Of a DNA stretch of 58,026 nucleotides, positions 1 through 9,166 are shown in pieces. Origin of the DNA: Bacillota bacterium (lineage in GTDB: Bacteria; Bacillota; Dethiobacteria; Dethiobacterales; Dethiobacteraceae). The DNA is taken from NCBI GenBank assembly GCA_012521405.1, contig JAAYMK010000052.1, positions 1-58,026 on the forward strand. Direction: 5' to 3'. How positions within the stretch are numbered: the stretch's first letter is position 1; each line of letters begins with the position of its first letter. The translations under genes were made by a program, and so were the position numbers. A model generated the notes under the pieces. That model had not been told where the DNA came from. It made no database searches and was given only the letters and a program-made list of their open reading frames with translations.

Positions 1-55
1 ACATGCCGGCCTGTCACGCCGGAGATCGCGGGTTCGACTCCCGTCAGTTCCGCCA
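1..55 (+). tRNA. tRNA-Asp (GTC), 5' end outside the window
   Basis: This is the 3' part of a tRNA. The anticodon loop reads GTC (12-15 region), the T-arm GGTTCGACTCC is intact, and the acceptor 3' strand CAGTTCC is followed by discriminator G and an encoded CCA at 53-55. The 5' acceptor and D-arm lie outside the window. It is the first member of a six-gene tRNA cluster. Confidence 0.9.
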
Positions 56-122
56 TTTTAAAATCAGCAGTTCTATAACTGCTCTTTGTTTTCTTTAAAT
101 TTAATGCTTTAATATATTTTTT

Positions 123-196
123 GCGGGTGTAGCTCAATGGTAGAGCGCTGGCCTTCCAAGCCAGTTACGTGGGTTCGATTCCCATCACCCGCTCCA
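123..196 (+). tRNA. tRNA-Gly (TCC)
   Basis: A full cloverleaf with acceptor GCGGGTG pairing with CACCCGC, D-arm AGCTCAATGGTAGAGC, anticodon TCC in the loop between GGC and GCC, T-loop GGTTCGATTCC and an encoded CCA. It is one of two glycine tRNAs in this cluster (the other reads GCC at 589-663), together covering all four Gly codons by wobble. Confidence 0.95.
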
Positions 197-246
197 TCTT
201 CTACCTCTTGATTTTAAGCGTAAAATCGATTATACTATTTTAGCAT

Positions 247-322
247 ACGCCTGTAGCTCAGGGGATAGAGCAACGGACTTCTAATCCGTGGGTCGTAGGT
301 TCGAATCCTACCAGGCGTGCCA
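247..322 (+). tRNA. tRNA-Arg (TCT)
   Basis: Acceptor ACGCCTG pairs with CAGGCGT, anticodon stem ACGGA/TCCGT encloses a loop with TCT, and the gene ends in discriminator G plus CCA. This tRNA reads AGA/AGG, the Arg codons that become prevalent in the accessory half of the window. It starts with A, which is unusual but pairs properly. Confidence 0.93.
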
Positions 323-395
323 GATGTTAGATGTCGGAGGTCAGAGTGCCGGATGCAGGCACAGTTTCTGGATCCGATGTGATAATGTATATTGT

Positions 396-473
396 GGTGG
401 GTGTAGCTCAGCTGGTTAGAGCACCAGATTGTGGCTCTGGGGGCCGTGGGTTCGAGTCCCATCATCCACCCCA
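396..473 (+). tRNA. tRNA-His (GTG)
   Basis: Acceptor GTGGGTG pairs with CATCCAC, with the encoded extra 5' G (G-1, at 396) opposite discriminator C, the identity feature of tRNA-His. The anticodon GTG sits between CCAGA and TCTGG. CCA is encoded at 471-473. Confidence 0.94.
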
Positions 474-487
474 AATTAAAATTTAAC

Positions 488-572
488 GCGGGCGTGGCGA
501 AATTGGCACACGCGCTAGACTTAGGATCTAGTGGGTTATCCCTTGGGGGTTCAAGTCCCTCCGCCCGCACCA
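488..572 (+). tRNA. tRNA-Leu (TAG)
   Basis: A class II tRNA with a long variable arm (GTGGGTTATCCCTTG region), acceptor GCGGGCG/CGCCCGC, anticodon TAG in the loop of stem CTAGA/TCTAG, and encoded CCA at 570-572. Confidence 0.94.
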
Positions 573-588
573 ATTAAAATTTATCTCT

Positions 589-663
589 GCGGAAATAGCT
601 CAGTGGTAGAGCATCGCCTTGCCAAGGCGAGGGCCGCGGGTTCGAATCCCGTTTTCCGCTCCA
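589..663 (+). tRNA. tRNA-Gly (GCC)
   Basis: Acceptor GCGGAAA pairs with TTTCCGC, anticodon GCC is enclosed by CGCCT/AGGCG, and CCA is encoded at 661-663. It is the last gene of the cluster and is followed within 10 bp by a terminator. Confidence 0.95.
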
Positions 664-670
664 GTACACA

Positions 671-693
671 AAACGCCAAAATGGCGTTTTTTT
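671..693 (+). terminator. Intrinsic terminator of the tRNA cluster
   Basis: The 8-bp stem AAACGCCA/TGGCGTTT has a 3-nt loop and is followed by a run of T (T7 including the stem end). It directly follows the last tRNA. Confidence 0.85.
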
Positions 694-741
694 ATTTCTT
701 GCAAATTCCTTTCATTTTCTACGATTTAGTGGTAAAATACT

Positions 742-770
742 TTGCAGATTGACATTAACTATGCTATAAT
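742..770 (+). promoter_or_regulatory. Sigma-A promoter for tig-clpP-clpX
   Basis: The -35 TTGCAG (742-747) and perfect -10 TATAAT (765-770) are spaced 17 bp, with a TG at the extended -10 position (762-763). Predicted transcription start is near 777, giving a leader of about 100 nt before tig. The nearby TTGACA at 749 is only 10 bp from the -10 and is not the -35. Confidence 0.75.
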
Positions 771-879
771 GCTTCGCAAAGATTAAATATCAAAGCTTTT
801 TTCCCAAAATCTTAACTTTACGTTTCACTGCGCTTTATCAAGCCGCATAAGATAAAATACATTCAAAGGAGCATAGGGT

Positions 880-2208
880 ATGGTAAAACTGGAGAAAATA
901 GACGAAAATAAGGTCGCCTTAGAAATTGAAGTTGATGAAGAGACGCTGGCTAAAGCCTTCGATCAAGCTTACCGGAAAGTGGTTAAGAAAATTTCACTGC
1001 CAGGTTTTCGCAAGGGCAAAGTACCTCGTGTTGTTTTGGAAAGCCGTTTTGGCCCGGAAATACTTTATGAAGATGCCATTGAAATCATGGTACCGCCCGC
1101 ATATGAGCAGGCTGTGAAGGAAACAGGGATTGAGCCCATAGATCAGCCTGCCATTGATTTAGTACAGCTGGAAAAAGGTAAACCTTTTATTTTTAAAGCG
1201 ACTGTAGAGGTAAAACCGGAAGTTAAACTGGGTGAATACCGCGGCCTGGAAGTAACCCGCCAGGTCCGGGAAATTACTGATGAAGATGTGGAAAAAAGAC
1301 TGCAGCAGATACGCGAACAACATGTAAAGTTGCATGTGGTTGAAGATCGCGCTCTGGAAATGGGTGACGTGGCTGTCATTGATTTTACAGGGTTTATTGA
1401 TGGGGAACCCTTTGACGGAGGTCAAGGGGAAGGGTATTCTTTGGAAATTGGTTCCAATACCTTTATCCCCGGTTTTGAACCTCAACTTGTGGGTATGAAG
1501 ATTGGTGAAGAAAAAGAGATTGCAGTTACTTTCCCGGAAGATTACCACGTGCAAGAAGTGGCAGGGAAGGATGCTATCTTTAAAGTAAAGCTGAATGAAA
1601 TTAAAAGCAAAGAAATTCCTGAACTGACGGATGAATTTGTGCAGGAAATTTCCGAATTTGAAACGGTGGCTGAATTAAAAGAGGATGTTATGAATAAGCT
1701 GAAAGAACAGGAAGAAGAACGGGCGGATAGTGAGGTCAAAATTAAACTGGTTGATGCCATTACGGAAGCCTCCGAAGTGAAAGTGCCTGAAATCCTTATT
1801 GAAAATCAGATTGACATCATGGTTGCCGATTTGGAGCGGTTTTTGCGCATGCAAGGATTAACTTTGGAGAAGTTTTTGGAGCTTGGTAAGAAAACCATGG
1901 AGGAATTGCGCCAAGAGCAGCGCGAAGACGCGGAAAAGCTAGTGAAAAGAGATTTAGTGCTGGACGCTATCAGGAAAAAAGAAGGAATTGAAGCTACAGA
2001 TGAAGAATTACAAGAGCGCATTAAAACCTTAGCTGAAAACTATAACCAAGAGGAGCATGTCATTAAGGAGCTCTTAACGGCACAAGGTCAGTTGGATGTC
2101 ATGCGCCATGAAATTACTTACGGTAAAGTAATTGATTTCTTGGTCGGGGAGGCAAAAATCACCACAGAAATAGTTTCTGCCGTAGAAAAAGAGGAGCAGG
2201 AGGGATAA
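880..2208 (+). CDS. tig: Trigger factor, ribosome-bound chaperone/prolyl isomerase
   Basis: Trigger factor binds ribosomal protein L23 at the exit tunnel and shields nascent chains; its middle domain is an FKBP-type peptidyl-prolyl isomerase. The 442-residue product has the family's usual length. The N-terminal ribosome-binding signature GFRKGKVP lies at residues 42-49. An FKBP-like segment with [14 protein letters not shown] and a [10 protein letters not shown] motif follows (roughly 160-240), then a long helical C-terminal arm domain. The start ATG has AAAGGAG about 9 bp upstream. The gene heads a tig-clpP-clpX unit, an arrangement common in Firmicutes and other bacteria linking chaperoning to proteolysis. 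Only 4 bp separate its stop from clpP. Confidence 0.97.
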   Translation: MVKLEKIDENKVALEIEVDEETLAKAFDQAYRKVVKKISLPGFRKGKVPRVVLESRFGPEILYEDAIEIMVPPAYEQAVKETGIEPIDQPAIDLVQLEKGKPFIFKATVEVKPEVKLGEYRGLEVTRQVREITDEDVEKRLQQIREQHVKLHVVEDRALEMGDVAVIDFTGFIDGEPFDGGQGEGYSLEIGSNTFIPGFEPQLVGMKIGEEKEIAVTFPEDYHVQEVAGKDAIFKVKLNEIKSKEIPELTDEFVQEISEFETVAELKEDVMNKLKEQEEERADSEVKIKLVDAITEASEVKVPEILIENQIDIMVADLERFLRMQGLTLEKFLELGKKTMEELRQEQREDAEKLVKRDLVLDAIRKKEGIEATDEELQERIKTLAENYNQEEHVIKELLTAQGQLDVMRHEITYGKVIDFLVGEAKITTEIVSAVEKEEQEG

Positions 2209-2212
2209 CCTT

Positions 2213-2794
2213 ATGAGTCTGGTGCCGATGGTTGTCGAGCAGACGAATCGTGGTGAACGAGCTTACGATATTTACTCCAGATTATTAAAGGATCGCATTA
2301 TTTTTATTGGCAGTGCCATTGACGATACTGTGGCAAACCTTGTTATTGCCCAATTATTGTTTTTGGAGTCGGAAGATCCGGATAAGGATATTAACATCTA
2401 TATTAATTCTCCCGGAGGCTCTGTCTATTCCGGGTTGGCCATTTATGATACAATTCAGTACATTAAGCCTGATGTCTCTACCATTTGTGTTGGTTTGGCG
2501 GCCAGTATGGGAGCCGTGCTTTTAGCTGCCGGTACCAAGGGTAAGCGCTTTGCCCTGCCTAACTCTCGTGTCATGGTACACCAGCCCCTTGGCGGTGCCC
2601 AAGGGCAGGCAGTTGACATAGAGATTCATGCCCGCGAGATTATCCGGGTGCGTGAGCAAATTAATGAAATTTTGGCCCGTCATACTGGTAAAGATATAGC
2701 ACAGATTGCAAAAGATACAGATCGCGACTATTTTATGTCCGCCGAAGAAGCAAAGGCATATGGTTTGATTGATGGCGTACTGCAAAAACGTTAG
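2213..2794 (+). CDS. clpP: ATP-dependent Clp protease proteolytic subunit
   Basis: ClpP forms the tetradecameric serine peptidase chamber that degrades substrates unfolded by ClpX or other Clp ATPases. The 193-residue protein has the catalytic triad Ser98 (in AASMGA), His123 (in MVHQPLGG) and Asp172 (in TDRDYFM). The [16 protein letters not shown] substrate-binding strand is intact. A GGAGG lies in the end of tig, indicating coupled translation. The processed N-terminus is short, as in other Firmicutes. Confidence 0.97.
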   Translation: MSLVPMVVEQTNRGERAYDIYSRLLKDRIIFIGSAIDDTVANLVIAQLLFLESEDPDKDINIYINSPGGSVYSGLAIYDTIQYIKPDVSTICVGLAASMGAVLLAAGTKGKRFALPNSRVMVHQPLGGAQGQAVDIEIHAREIIRVREQINEILARHTGKDIAQIAKDTDRDYFMSAEEAKAYGLIDGVLQKR

Positions 2795-2814
2795 CTCCTG
2801 TAGGAGGGACAAAG

Positions 2815-4080
2815 ATGTTTAAATTCAATGATGAGAAGGGACAGCTAAAATGTTCTTTCTGCGGTAAAACTCAAGAGCAGGTACGCAAATTAGTGGCGGG
2901 GCCCGGCGTTTATATTTGTGATGAATGCATCGAATTATGCAACGAAATTATTGAAGAAGAACTGTCCGAAGAAATGGAACTGGATTTAATTGAACTGCCG
3001 AAACCGACAGAAATCAAGGAAATTCTTGATGAGTATGTAATCGGACAGGATGAGGCGAAAAAATCCTTGGCCGTTGCAGTATATAACCACTATAAGCGTA
3101 TAAATGCCGAACAAAAAACTGATGATGTGGAAATACAAAAGAGTAATATTTTGCTTATTGGCCCTACGGGCGTTGGCAAGACGCTTTTGGCACAAACACT
3201 GGCCAAAATTTTAAATGTGCCCTTTGCCATTGCCGATGCTACTTCCTTGACGGAAGCCGGTTATGTGGGCGAAGATGTGGAAAATATTTTACTGAAGCTA
3301 ATCCAGGCTGCAGACTATGATTTGGAGCGTGCCGAAAAAGGCATCGTTTATATTGATGAAATTGACAAGATTGCCCGCAAAACCGACAATCCTTCCATTA
3401 CCCGTGATGTATCGGGAGAAGGAGTGCAGCAGGCGCTGCTGAAAATTTTGGAAGGAACCATTGCCAGTGTACCGCCGCAGGGCGGTCGCAAGCATCCGCA
3501 TCAAGAATTTATGCAAATTGATACCACCAATATCTTATTTATCTGCGGCGGGGCCTTTGACGGTCTGGAAAAGATCATTAAAAATCGCATTGGTAAAAAA
3601 GGTATTGGTTTTGGGGCAGAAATTGGCAGCAAGCAGGAGGAAAAAAATATTGGCGAGATTTTACGCCAAGTGCTGCCTCAGGATTTAATTAAGTTTGGCC
3701 TGATACCGGAATTTGTCGGTCGCGTTCCGGTGGTGGCCACCCTGGATGCCCTGGATGAAGAAGCTTTAATCCGCATTTTAACAGAACCGCGCAATGCGTT
3801 AATTAAGCAGTACCAGCGCTTGTTTGAAATGGATGATGTGATTTTAGAGTTTAAGGAAGGGACGCTGGGGCTCATCGCCCAGGAAGCAATTCGCCGCAAA
3901 ACGGGAGCGCGCGGTTTGCGGGCGATTTTGGAAGGTATCCTTTTGGATGTGATGTATGAAATTCCTTCCTACGACAATATTGAAAAATGCATCATCACCA
4001 AAGAAGTCATTACAAAACGGGAAAAACCGATTTTGGTGACAACGGAAAAACGTAAAAAGAAAAAGGAAGAATCAGCCTAA
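2815..4080 (+). CDS. clpX: ATP-dependent Clp protease ATP-binding subunit ClpX
   Basis: ClpX is the AAA+ unfoldase that feeds ClpP. The 421-residue protein has an N-terminal zinc-binding domain with Cys13, Cys16, Cys35 and Cys38. Walker A GPTGVGKT is at residues 116-123, Walker B includes VYIDEIDK, and the ClpX signature [15 protein letters not shown] is present. An IGF-type ClpP-docking loop is readable as IGFGAE. The RBS is GTAGGAGGGAC just before the ATG. It is the last gene of the tig operon and is followed by a strong terminator. The lysine-rich C-terminus (KRKKKKEE) is a minor peculiarity. Confidence 0.97.
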   Translation: MFKFNDEKGQLKCSFCGKTQEQVRKLVAGPGVYICDECIELCNEIIEEELSEEMELDLIELPKPTEIKEILDEYVIGQDEAKKSLAVAVYNHYKRINAEQKTDDVEIQKSNILLIGPTGVGKTLLAQTLAKILNVPFAIADATSLTEAGYVGEDVENILLKLIQAADYDLERAEKGIVYIDEIDKIARKTDNPSITRDVSGEGVQQALLKILEGTIASVPPQGGRKHPHQEFMQIDTTNILFICGGAFDGLEKIIKNRIGKKGIGFGAEIGSKQEEKNIGEILRQVLPQDLIKFGLIPEFVGRVPVVATLDALDEEALIRILTEPRNALIKQYQRLFEMDDVILEFKEGTLGLIAQEAIRRKTGARGLRAILEGILLDVMYEIPSYDNIEKCIITKEVITKREKPILVTTEKRKKKKEESA

Positions 4081-4123
4081 AAAAAGAGCTGTTATTCTAC
4101 CGTGGAATAACAGCTCTTTTTCT
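4081..4123 (+). terminator. Intrinsic terminator after clpX
   Basis: A 17-bp stem (AAAAAGAGCTGTTATTC, 4081-4097, with its complement at 4105-4121) with a 7-nt loop ends in T5. Its A-rich 5' arm makes it potentially bidirectional. It separates the clpX transcript from lonB. Confidence 0.9.
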
Positions 4124-4230
4124 CAAAAACGGCGGAGGAAATTTTGCAATTATGTGGTGCCAAAGGCGTTTATTCCTTCTGCTTGGGACATACTAAGGTT
4201 AAAGTTTATCTGGCAGAAGGGAGTAATGCT

Positions 4231-5904
4231 ATGTCTGGTTTGGCGCAGCTTATTGGCGTTGTGCAATTAATTATCGCCGTAGTGATTGGCCTTTACTTTT
4301 GGAGCCAATTAAAATCGCAGCGGTCTACCAAAACTGCCGTCCATAAGGGGTCCAACAAGGAATTGGAACAATTAAGGCGGATGCGGCAGACAGCATTGAC
4401 GGAGCCTTTGGCGGAGAAAACAAGGCCCACCAGTTTTGCGGAAATTATCGGTCAGGAGGAAGGGATTAAAGCTTTAAAGGCTGCACTTTGTGGCCCTAAT
4501 CCACAACATGTGATTATTTACGGTCCTCCAGGCGTGGGAAAAACCGCCGCTGCCCGTTTGGTGCTGGAAGAAGCCAAAAAGAACCCTGCTTCTCCCTTTG
4601 GCAAAGAGGCAAAATTTGTGGAACTAGATGCCACCACCACCCGTTTTGATGAGCGCGGTATTGCCGACCCGCTCATCGGTACCGTACATGATCCCATTTA
4701 CCAGGGAGCAGGGCCCCTTGGCATTCAGGGTATTCCCCAACCTAAACCGGGAGCAGTCAGTAAAGCGCACGGCGGTGTGCTCTTTATTGATGAAATAGGT
4801 GAACTGCATCCCACGCAAATGAATAAACTTTTAAAAGTTTTGGAAGACCGTAAAGTATTTTTAGAAAGCGCTTATTATAATCCGGAAGATAAAAATATTC
4901 CCCCCCATATTCATGAGATTTTTCAACACGGTCTGCCGGCCGATTTCCGCTTGGTCGGTGCCACTACGCGTACGCCGGAAGAAATTCCCCCGGCCATTCG
5001 CTCACGGTGTTTAGAAATTTATTTTCGCGGCCTTTTGCCGGATGAGATTATCGAGGTGGCCGCCAATGCCGTCAAGCGCATTGGTTTTACCATTGACCCG
5101 GCCGCCCTGCAGGTTATTGCCCGCTATGCTAAAAACGGTCGTGAAGCCGTCAATATTGTGCAAATTGCTGCCGGTGTGGCCGACAGTGAGCAAGAAACCA
5201 AGCATATTACGGTAGAAACTGTAGAATGGGTGGTTCAGGCCGGCCGGCTGTCACCGCGCCCCGAGCGCAAGATTGCTTCTCAGCCACAGGTGGGGTTTGT
5301 GAACGGCCTGGCGGTTTACGGCCCCGGCATGGGCATGCTTTTAGAAATAGAGGTGGCTGCCCATAAAGTGGGCAAAGGACAGGGGCAGCTTAAAGTTACC
5401 GGTGTGGTTGAGGAAGAAGAACTAGGCAGTGCTCAGCGGGTAATCCGCCGCAAAAGTATGGCCAAAGAGTCGGTGGAAAATGTGCTGACGGTGCTGGCCC
5501 GTTATCTTGATACGGATATAAGGGATTACAATATACATGTGAATTTTCCCGGGGGAACCCCTGTTGACGGCCCCTCTGCCGGGATTGCCGTGGCGTGTGC
5601 CATTTATTCCTCACTGACGGGAATCCCTGTGGATAATACGGTGGCTCTGACCGGAGAATTATCCATTCGTGGCTTTGTCCGCCCTGTGGGCGGTGTCGTC
5701 TGTAAAGTGGAAGCCGCTAGACTTGCCGGCTGCAAAAAAGTGCTTTTACCGCAGGAAAACTGGCAGCAATTATTTTCCCGGTACAAAGAGGTGGAAATTA
5801 TTCCGGTGACGCATTTTGAGGAAGTATTGGCCCATGCTTTATGCCGGCCACAGCAGAAATCTTTACCTCCGGCACAAATGGTGCTTTCTGCTTCACCTCT
5901 GTAG
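4231..5904 (+). CDS. lonB: ATP-dependent protease LonB (membrane-anchored, sporulation type)
   Basis: LonB is the second Lon-type AAA+ serine protease of spore-forming Firmicutes; in Bacillus it acts in the forespore under sigma-F. The ATG at 4231 is chosen because AGAAGGGAG precedes it and the resulting N-terminus (MSGLAQLIGVVQ then a hydrophobic helix to residue ~23) matches the LonB membrane anchor; the longer upstream TTG frame lacks this. Walker A GPPGVGKT is at residues 98-105. The C-terminal Lon peptidase domain has the Ser449-Lys492 dyad (Ser in VDGPSAG, Lys in VVCKVEAA). The 557-residue length fits the family. It lacks the long N-terminal substrate-binding domain of LonA encoded next door. 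Confidence 0.94.
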   Translation: MSGLAQLIGVVQLIIAVVIGLYFWSQLKSQRSTKTAVHKGSNKELEQLRRMRQTALTEPLAEKTRPTSFAEIIGQEEGIKALKAALCGPNPQHVIIYGPPGVGKTAAARLVLEEAKKNPASPFGKEAKFVELDATTTRFDERGIADPLIGTVHDPIYQGAGPLGIQGIPQPKPGAVSKAHGGVLFIDEIGELHPTQMNKLLKVLEDRKVFLESAYYNPEDKNIPPHIHEIFQHGLPADFRLVGATTRTPEEIPPAIRSRCLEIYFRGLLPDEIIEVAANAVKRIGFTIDPAALQVIARYAKNGREAVNIVQIAAGVADSEQETKHITVETVEWVVQAGRLSPRPERKIASQPQVGFVNGLAVYGPGMGMLLEIEVAAHKVGKGQGQLKVTGVVEEEELGSAQRVIRRKSMAKESVENVLTVLARYLDTDIRDYNIHVNFPGGTPVDGPSAGIAVACAIYSSLTGIPVDNTVALTGELSIRGFVRPVGGVVCKVEAARLAGCKKVLLPQENWQQLFSRYKEVEIIPVTHFEEVLAHALCRPQQKSLPPAQMVLSASPL

Positions 5905-6011
5905 CAGATGGAAAATCTAGGCAATAAAAAGGATATAATCGGATCTAGGCGAATACTACTACTGAAAGAGAGTTTCTCATTATTTTGATGATGATTGGAG
6001 GGTAGAGCTCC

Positions 6012-8354
6012 ATGGCGGCAAAGCGAAAAGTCCTTCCACTCCTACCTTTACGCGGCATTCTTGTTTTTCCCAATGTGGTTTTACATTTGGATGTGGGTCG
6101 TGAACGTTCCGTTAACGCTCTGGAACAGGCCATGGTGGAGGACAATCAGATATTACTTGTGGCGCAAAAAGAAGCACGAATTGATGAGCCTACCGTTGAT
6201 GATATTTATACTATGGGTACTATTGCCCAAGTAAAACAATTGTTGAAACTGCCGGGAGGCACAATTCGTGTACTGGTGGAAGGTCTTTCCCGTGCCTATA
6301 TTCGCAATGTGATCGAAACGGAGCCTTATTTTAAAGTAGAGGCGGAAGAAGTAGAAGAAGATGTTGCAAAAACCATTGAAATTGAGGCTCTGATGCGCAG
6401 TGTTATCTACCAATTTGAGCAGTATATCAAATTGAGTAAAAAAATCCCGCCGGAAACCTTGGTGACTGTATCCGCTTTGGAAGAACCCGGTAGGATGGCG
6501 GATCTTATTGCCTCACACTTAACGCTTAAAATCCAGCAAAAACAGGAGATTTTGGAGGCCACTTCACCGCGCCAGCGTCTGGAAAAGTTATCAGAAATCC
6601 TCACCCATGAAATGGAGATCCTGGAAATAGAACGCAAAATCAACTTGCGCGTTCGCAAGCAAATGGAACGGACGCAAAAGGAGTACTATTTGCGGGAGCA
6701 GATGAAAGCCATTCAAAAAGAATTGGGTGAAAGAGATGACCGGATGGCGGAAGCAGATGAATTCCGCGAACAGATCAAAGAGGCCAATTTGCCGGAGGAA
6801 GTTGAAGAAAAGGCGCTGAAAGAAGTGGAGCGGCTGGAGAAAATGCCACCGGCTGCAGCGGAAGCTGTGGTTATTCGCAACTATCTTGACTGGATTTTGG
6901 CCTTGCCGTGGAATGTGCAGACGGAGGATCGTTTAGATTTAAACAGAGCGCAAGAAATTTTAGATGAAGACCATTACGGTTTGGAGAAGGTTAAAGAACG
7001 GATTATTGAATTTTTGGCTGTACGTCAATTGGCGGAAAAACTAAAAGGGCCTATTCTCTGTTTAGTGGGCCCTCCCGGTGTGGGAAAGACTTCCCTGGCT
7101 CGTTCTGTGGCCCGGGCCCTGGAGCGTAAATTTGTGCGTTTATCTTTGGGTGGTGTCCGTGACGAGGCAGAAATACGCGGGCACAGGCGTACCTATGTAG
7201 GTGCCATGCCGGGACGTATTATTCAGGCCATGCGCCAGGCCAAATCAAAAAACCCGGTCTTTTTACTGGATGAAATCGACAAGATGTCTATGGATTTCCG
7301 GGGCGACCCGTCGGCGGCTTTGCTGGAAGTTTTAGATCCGGAACAGAACAATAGTTTTTCCGACCATTACCTGGAGATTCCTTTTGATCTTTCCCACGTC
7401 ATGTTTATCACTACCGCCAACAATATTTATAATATTCCGCAGCCGCTTTTGGACCGCATGGAAACCATTCATATCTCGGGTTATACGGAAGAAGAAAAAG
7501 TTAAAATCGGTGAGCGCTATCTTTTGCCCAAACAGATTAAAGAAAATGGACTGGAGCCCAAACACGTCAGTGTTTCCGAAAAAACTATCCGCAAAATTAT
7601 TCGCCAGTATACCCGTGAAGCAGGCGTGCGGAATTTAGAGCGGCAGCTGGCTACCATTTGCCGTAAAGTTGCCAGCGACGTGGTGCGCAACAATAAACAA
7701 CATTCTGCCATTACTTCACGCAACCTGCATAAATACTTGGGTGTGCCGCGTTACCGGTACGGAGTGGCGGAAAAAGAAGATGAAGTCGGTGTAGCTACCG
7801 GCTTGGCCTGGACGGAAGTGGGCGGCGACACGTTAATCATTGAGGTAACCTTAATGAAAGGCAAAGGAAAATTGCTTTTGACCGGCAAACTGGGCGAGGT
7901 GATGCGTGAATCGGCTCAGGCAGGCTTGTCCTACATCCGTTCTCGGGCGCAAGAGCTGAAGATAGAAGAAGAATTCCATGAAATTTATGATATTCATATT
8001 CATATTCCCGAAGGCGCCATCCCCAAAGACGGGCCTTCCGCGGGGATCACCATGGCTACAGCTTTAATCTCCGCCCTTACCAAGCGGCCTTATAAGAGCA
8101 CGGTAGCCATGACGGGCGAAATTACCTTGCGGGGTCGTGTGCTGCCTGTAGGCGGTTTGAAAGAAAAAATCCTGGCAGCCCACCGTGCCGGCATTAAAAC
8201 CGTCATTATTCCGGCGGACAATAAAAAGGATTTGGCGGAAATACCGCTTAATGTAAGGCGCCGGTTGGAGTTTATCACTGTGGAACATATGGATGAAGTG
8301 TTAAAACACGCTCTGCATGAGGCGCCGGAGCAAAGTCCGGCCGACTCCTCATGA
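6012..8354 (+). CDS. lon: ATP-dependent protease La (LonA)
   Basis: LonA degrades misfolded and regulatory proteins in the cytoplasm. The 780-residue protein has the N-terminal LAN domain ([19 protein letters not shown] near residues 9-27), a coiled-coil region, AAA+ Walker A GPPGVGKT, and a C-terminal peptidase domain with Ser676 (KDGPSAG) and Lys719 ([10 protein letters not shown]), spaced as in the E. coli dyad. GGAGG lies 10 bp before the ATG. It follows lonB and overlaps engB by 4 bp (ATGA), the same lon-ysxC coupling known in Bacillus. Confidence 0.97.
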   Translation: MAAKRKVLPLLPLRGILVFPNVVLHLDVGRERSVNALEQAMVEDNQILLVAQKEARIDEPTVDDIYTMGTIAQVKQLLKLPGGTIRVLVEGLSRAYIRNVIETEPYFKVEAEEVEEDVAKTIEIEALMRSVIYQFEQYIKLSKKIPPETLVTVSALEEPGRMADLIASHLTLKIQQKQEILEATSPRQRLEKLSEILTHEMEILEIERKINLRVRKQMERTQKEYYLREQMKAIQKELGERDDRMAEADEFREQIKEANLPEEVEEKALKEVERLEKMPPAAAEAVVIRNYLDWILALPWNVQTEDRLDLNRAQEILDEDHYGLEKVKERIIEFLAVRQLAEKLKGPILCLVGPPGVGKTSLARSVARALERKFVRLSLGGVRDEAEIRGHRRTYVGAMPGRIIQAMRQAKSKNPVFLLDEIDKMSMDFRGDPSAALLEVLDPEQNNSFSDHYLEIPFDLSHVMFITTANNIYNIPQPLLDRMETIHISGYTEEEKVKIGERYLLPKQIKENGLEPKHVSVSEKTIRKIIRQYTREAGVRNLERQLATICRKVASDVVRNNKQHSAITSRNLHKYLGVPRYRYGVAEKEDEVGVATGLAWTEVGGDTLIIEVTLMKGKGKLLLTGKLGEVMRESAQAGLSYIRSRAQELKIEEEFHEIYDIHIHIPEGAIPKDGPSAGITMATALISALTKRPYKSTVAMTGEITLRGRVLPVGGLKEKILAAHRAGIKTVIIPADNKKDLAEIPLNVRRRLEFITVEHMDEVLKHALHEAPEQSPADSS

Positions 8355-8935
8355 AGATAAATTCGGCTGAATTTATTATTAGTGCGGCTTGGCCTGAACA
8401 GTTTCCCCAGGATAGACTCCCCGAAATCGCCTTTGTGGGCCGTTCTAACGTGGGCAAATCTTCCCTTTTAAATTCTTTGGTGAAGCGCAAGCAATTGGCT
8501 AAAACCAGCAGCACCCCGGGTAAAACGCAGTTAATTAATTTCTTTCTTATCAATAAAGCTTTTTACCTGGTGGATCTGCCGGGTTACGGCTTTGCCCGTG
8601 TGTCACAGGCCGTGAAAAAGAAATGGGGACGACTTATTGAAGAGTACTTGTCTACCCGTGAGACGCTGATGCTTGTTGTACTGCTGGTGGATATACGCCA
8701 CCCGCCTACGGCTGACGACAGGGAGATGTACCGGTGGTTAGTTTACTATAACTTGCCTACAGTGGTGGTCGCCACTAAAGCCGATAAAGTGTCCCGGGGC
8801 AGCCTGCAAAAACATATTAACCAAATCCGCCAGGGTTTAAATCTCGGAAGCCAAGGGCCGGTGATTCTCTACTCTGCGCAAACATCCCAGGGTAGAGATG
8901 ATTTGTGGAGAATCATAAGACAATATCTTTCTTAA
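8351..8935 (+). CDS. engB: Ribosome biogenesis GTP-binding protein EngB/YsxC
   Basis: EngB is an essential GTPase in assembly of the 50S subunit. The 194-residue protein has G1 GRSNVGKS (30-37), the G2 region [10 protein letters not shown]3 DLPGYG and G4 TKAD. The start ATG overlaps the lon stop codon as ATGA, implying translational coupling. A terminator begins at its stop codon. Confidence 0.96.
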   Translation: MKINSAEFIISAAWPEQFPQDRLPEIAFVGRSNVGKSSLLNSLVKRKQLAKTSSTPGKTQLINFFLINKAFYLVDLPGYGFARVSQAVKKKWGRLIEEYLSTRETLMLVVLLVDIRHPPTADDREMYRWLVYYNLPTVVVATKADKVSRGSLQKHINQIRQGLNLGSQGPVILYSAQTSQGRDDLWRIIRQYLS

Positions 8936-8966
8936 AAAGCTGCTGCCAGCATGGCAGCAGCTTTTG
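8935..8966 (+). terminator. Intrinsic terminator after engB
   Basis: A 14-bp stem AAAAGCTGCTGCCA/TGGCAGCAGCTTTT with a 3-nt loop ends in T4. It closes the lonB-lonA-engB unit. Confidence 0.85.
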
Positions 8967-9052
8967 CTAAGACTGTTTCTTGTTTGCTAAACAAGCGGAT
9001 GTCTTCTTTCCTCGCGGCTGCATCATGAAAAAATAAACACGAAGTGTCTTTC

Positions 9053-9081
9053 TTGACATCAATAGGGGCATACATTATAGT
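9053..9081 (+). promoter_or_regulatory. Sigma-A promoter for valS-folC
   Basis: A consensus -35 TTGACA (9053-9058) and -10 TATAGT (9076-9081) are spaced exactly 17 bp. Transcription would start near 9088, leaving a leader of about 80 nt. This is too short for a T-box, and no T-box-type GGTGG core is seen. Confidence 0.85.
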
Positions 9082-9166
9082 GGAGAAAGAACATTAGCAT
9101 CCGTTCATATTTAAGTTTGTCCATGACAAAAAGGATGGTTGGTTTTTGATTAAGGAGGCTTCTCTT

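Noticed and set aside
235-573. 112-codon open frame on the minus strand
   Set aside because: It runs through the tRNA genes and is a chance frame.
749-770. TTGACA (749) with TATAAT (765) as promoter
   Set aside because: The spacing is only 10 bp. The TTGCAG at 742-747, 17 bp from the same -10, is the better -35.
8966-9166. T-box riboswitch upstream of valS
   Set aside because: Common for valS in Firmicutes, but the leader from the consensus promoter is only about 80 nt and shows no T-box core, specifier hairpin or terminator.
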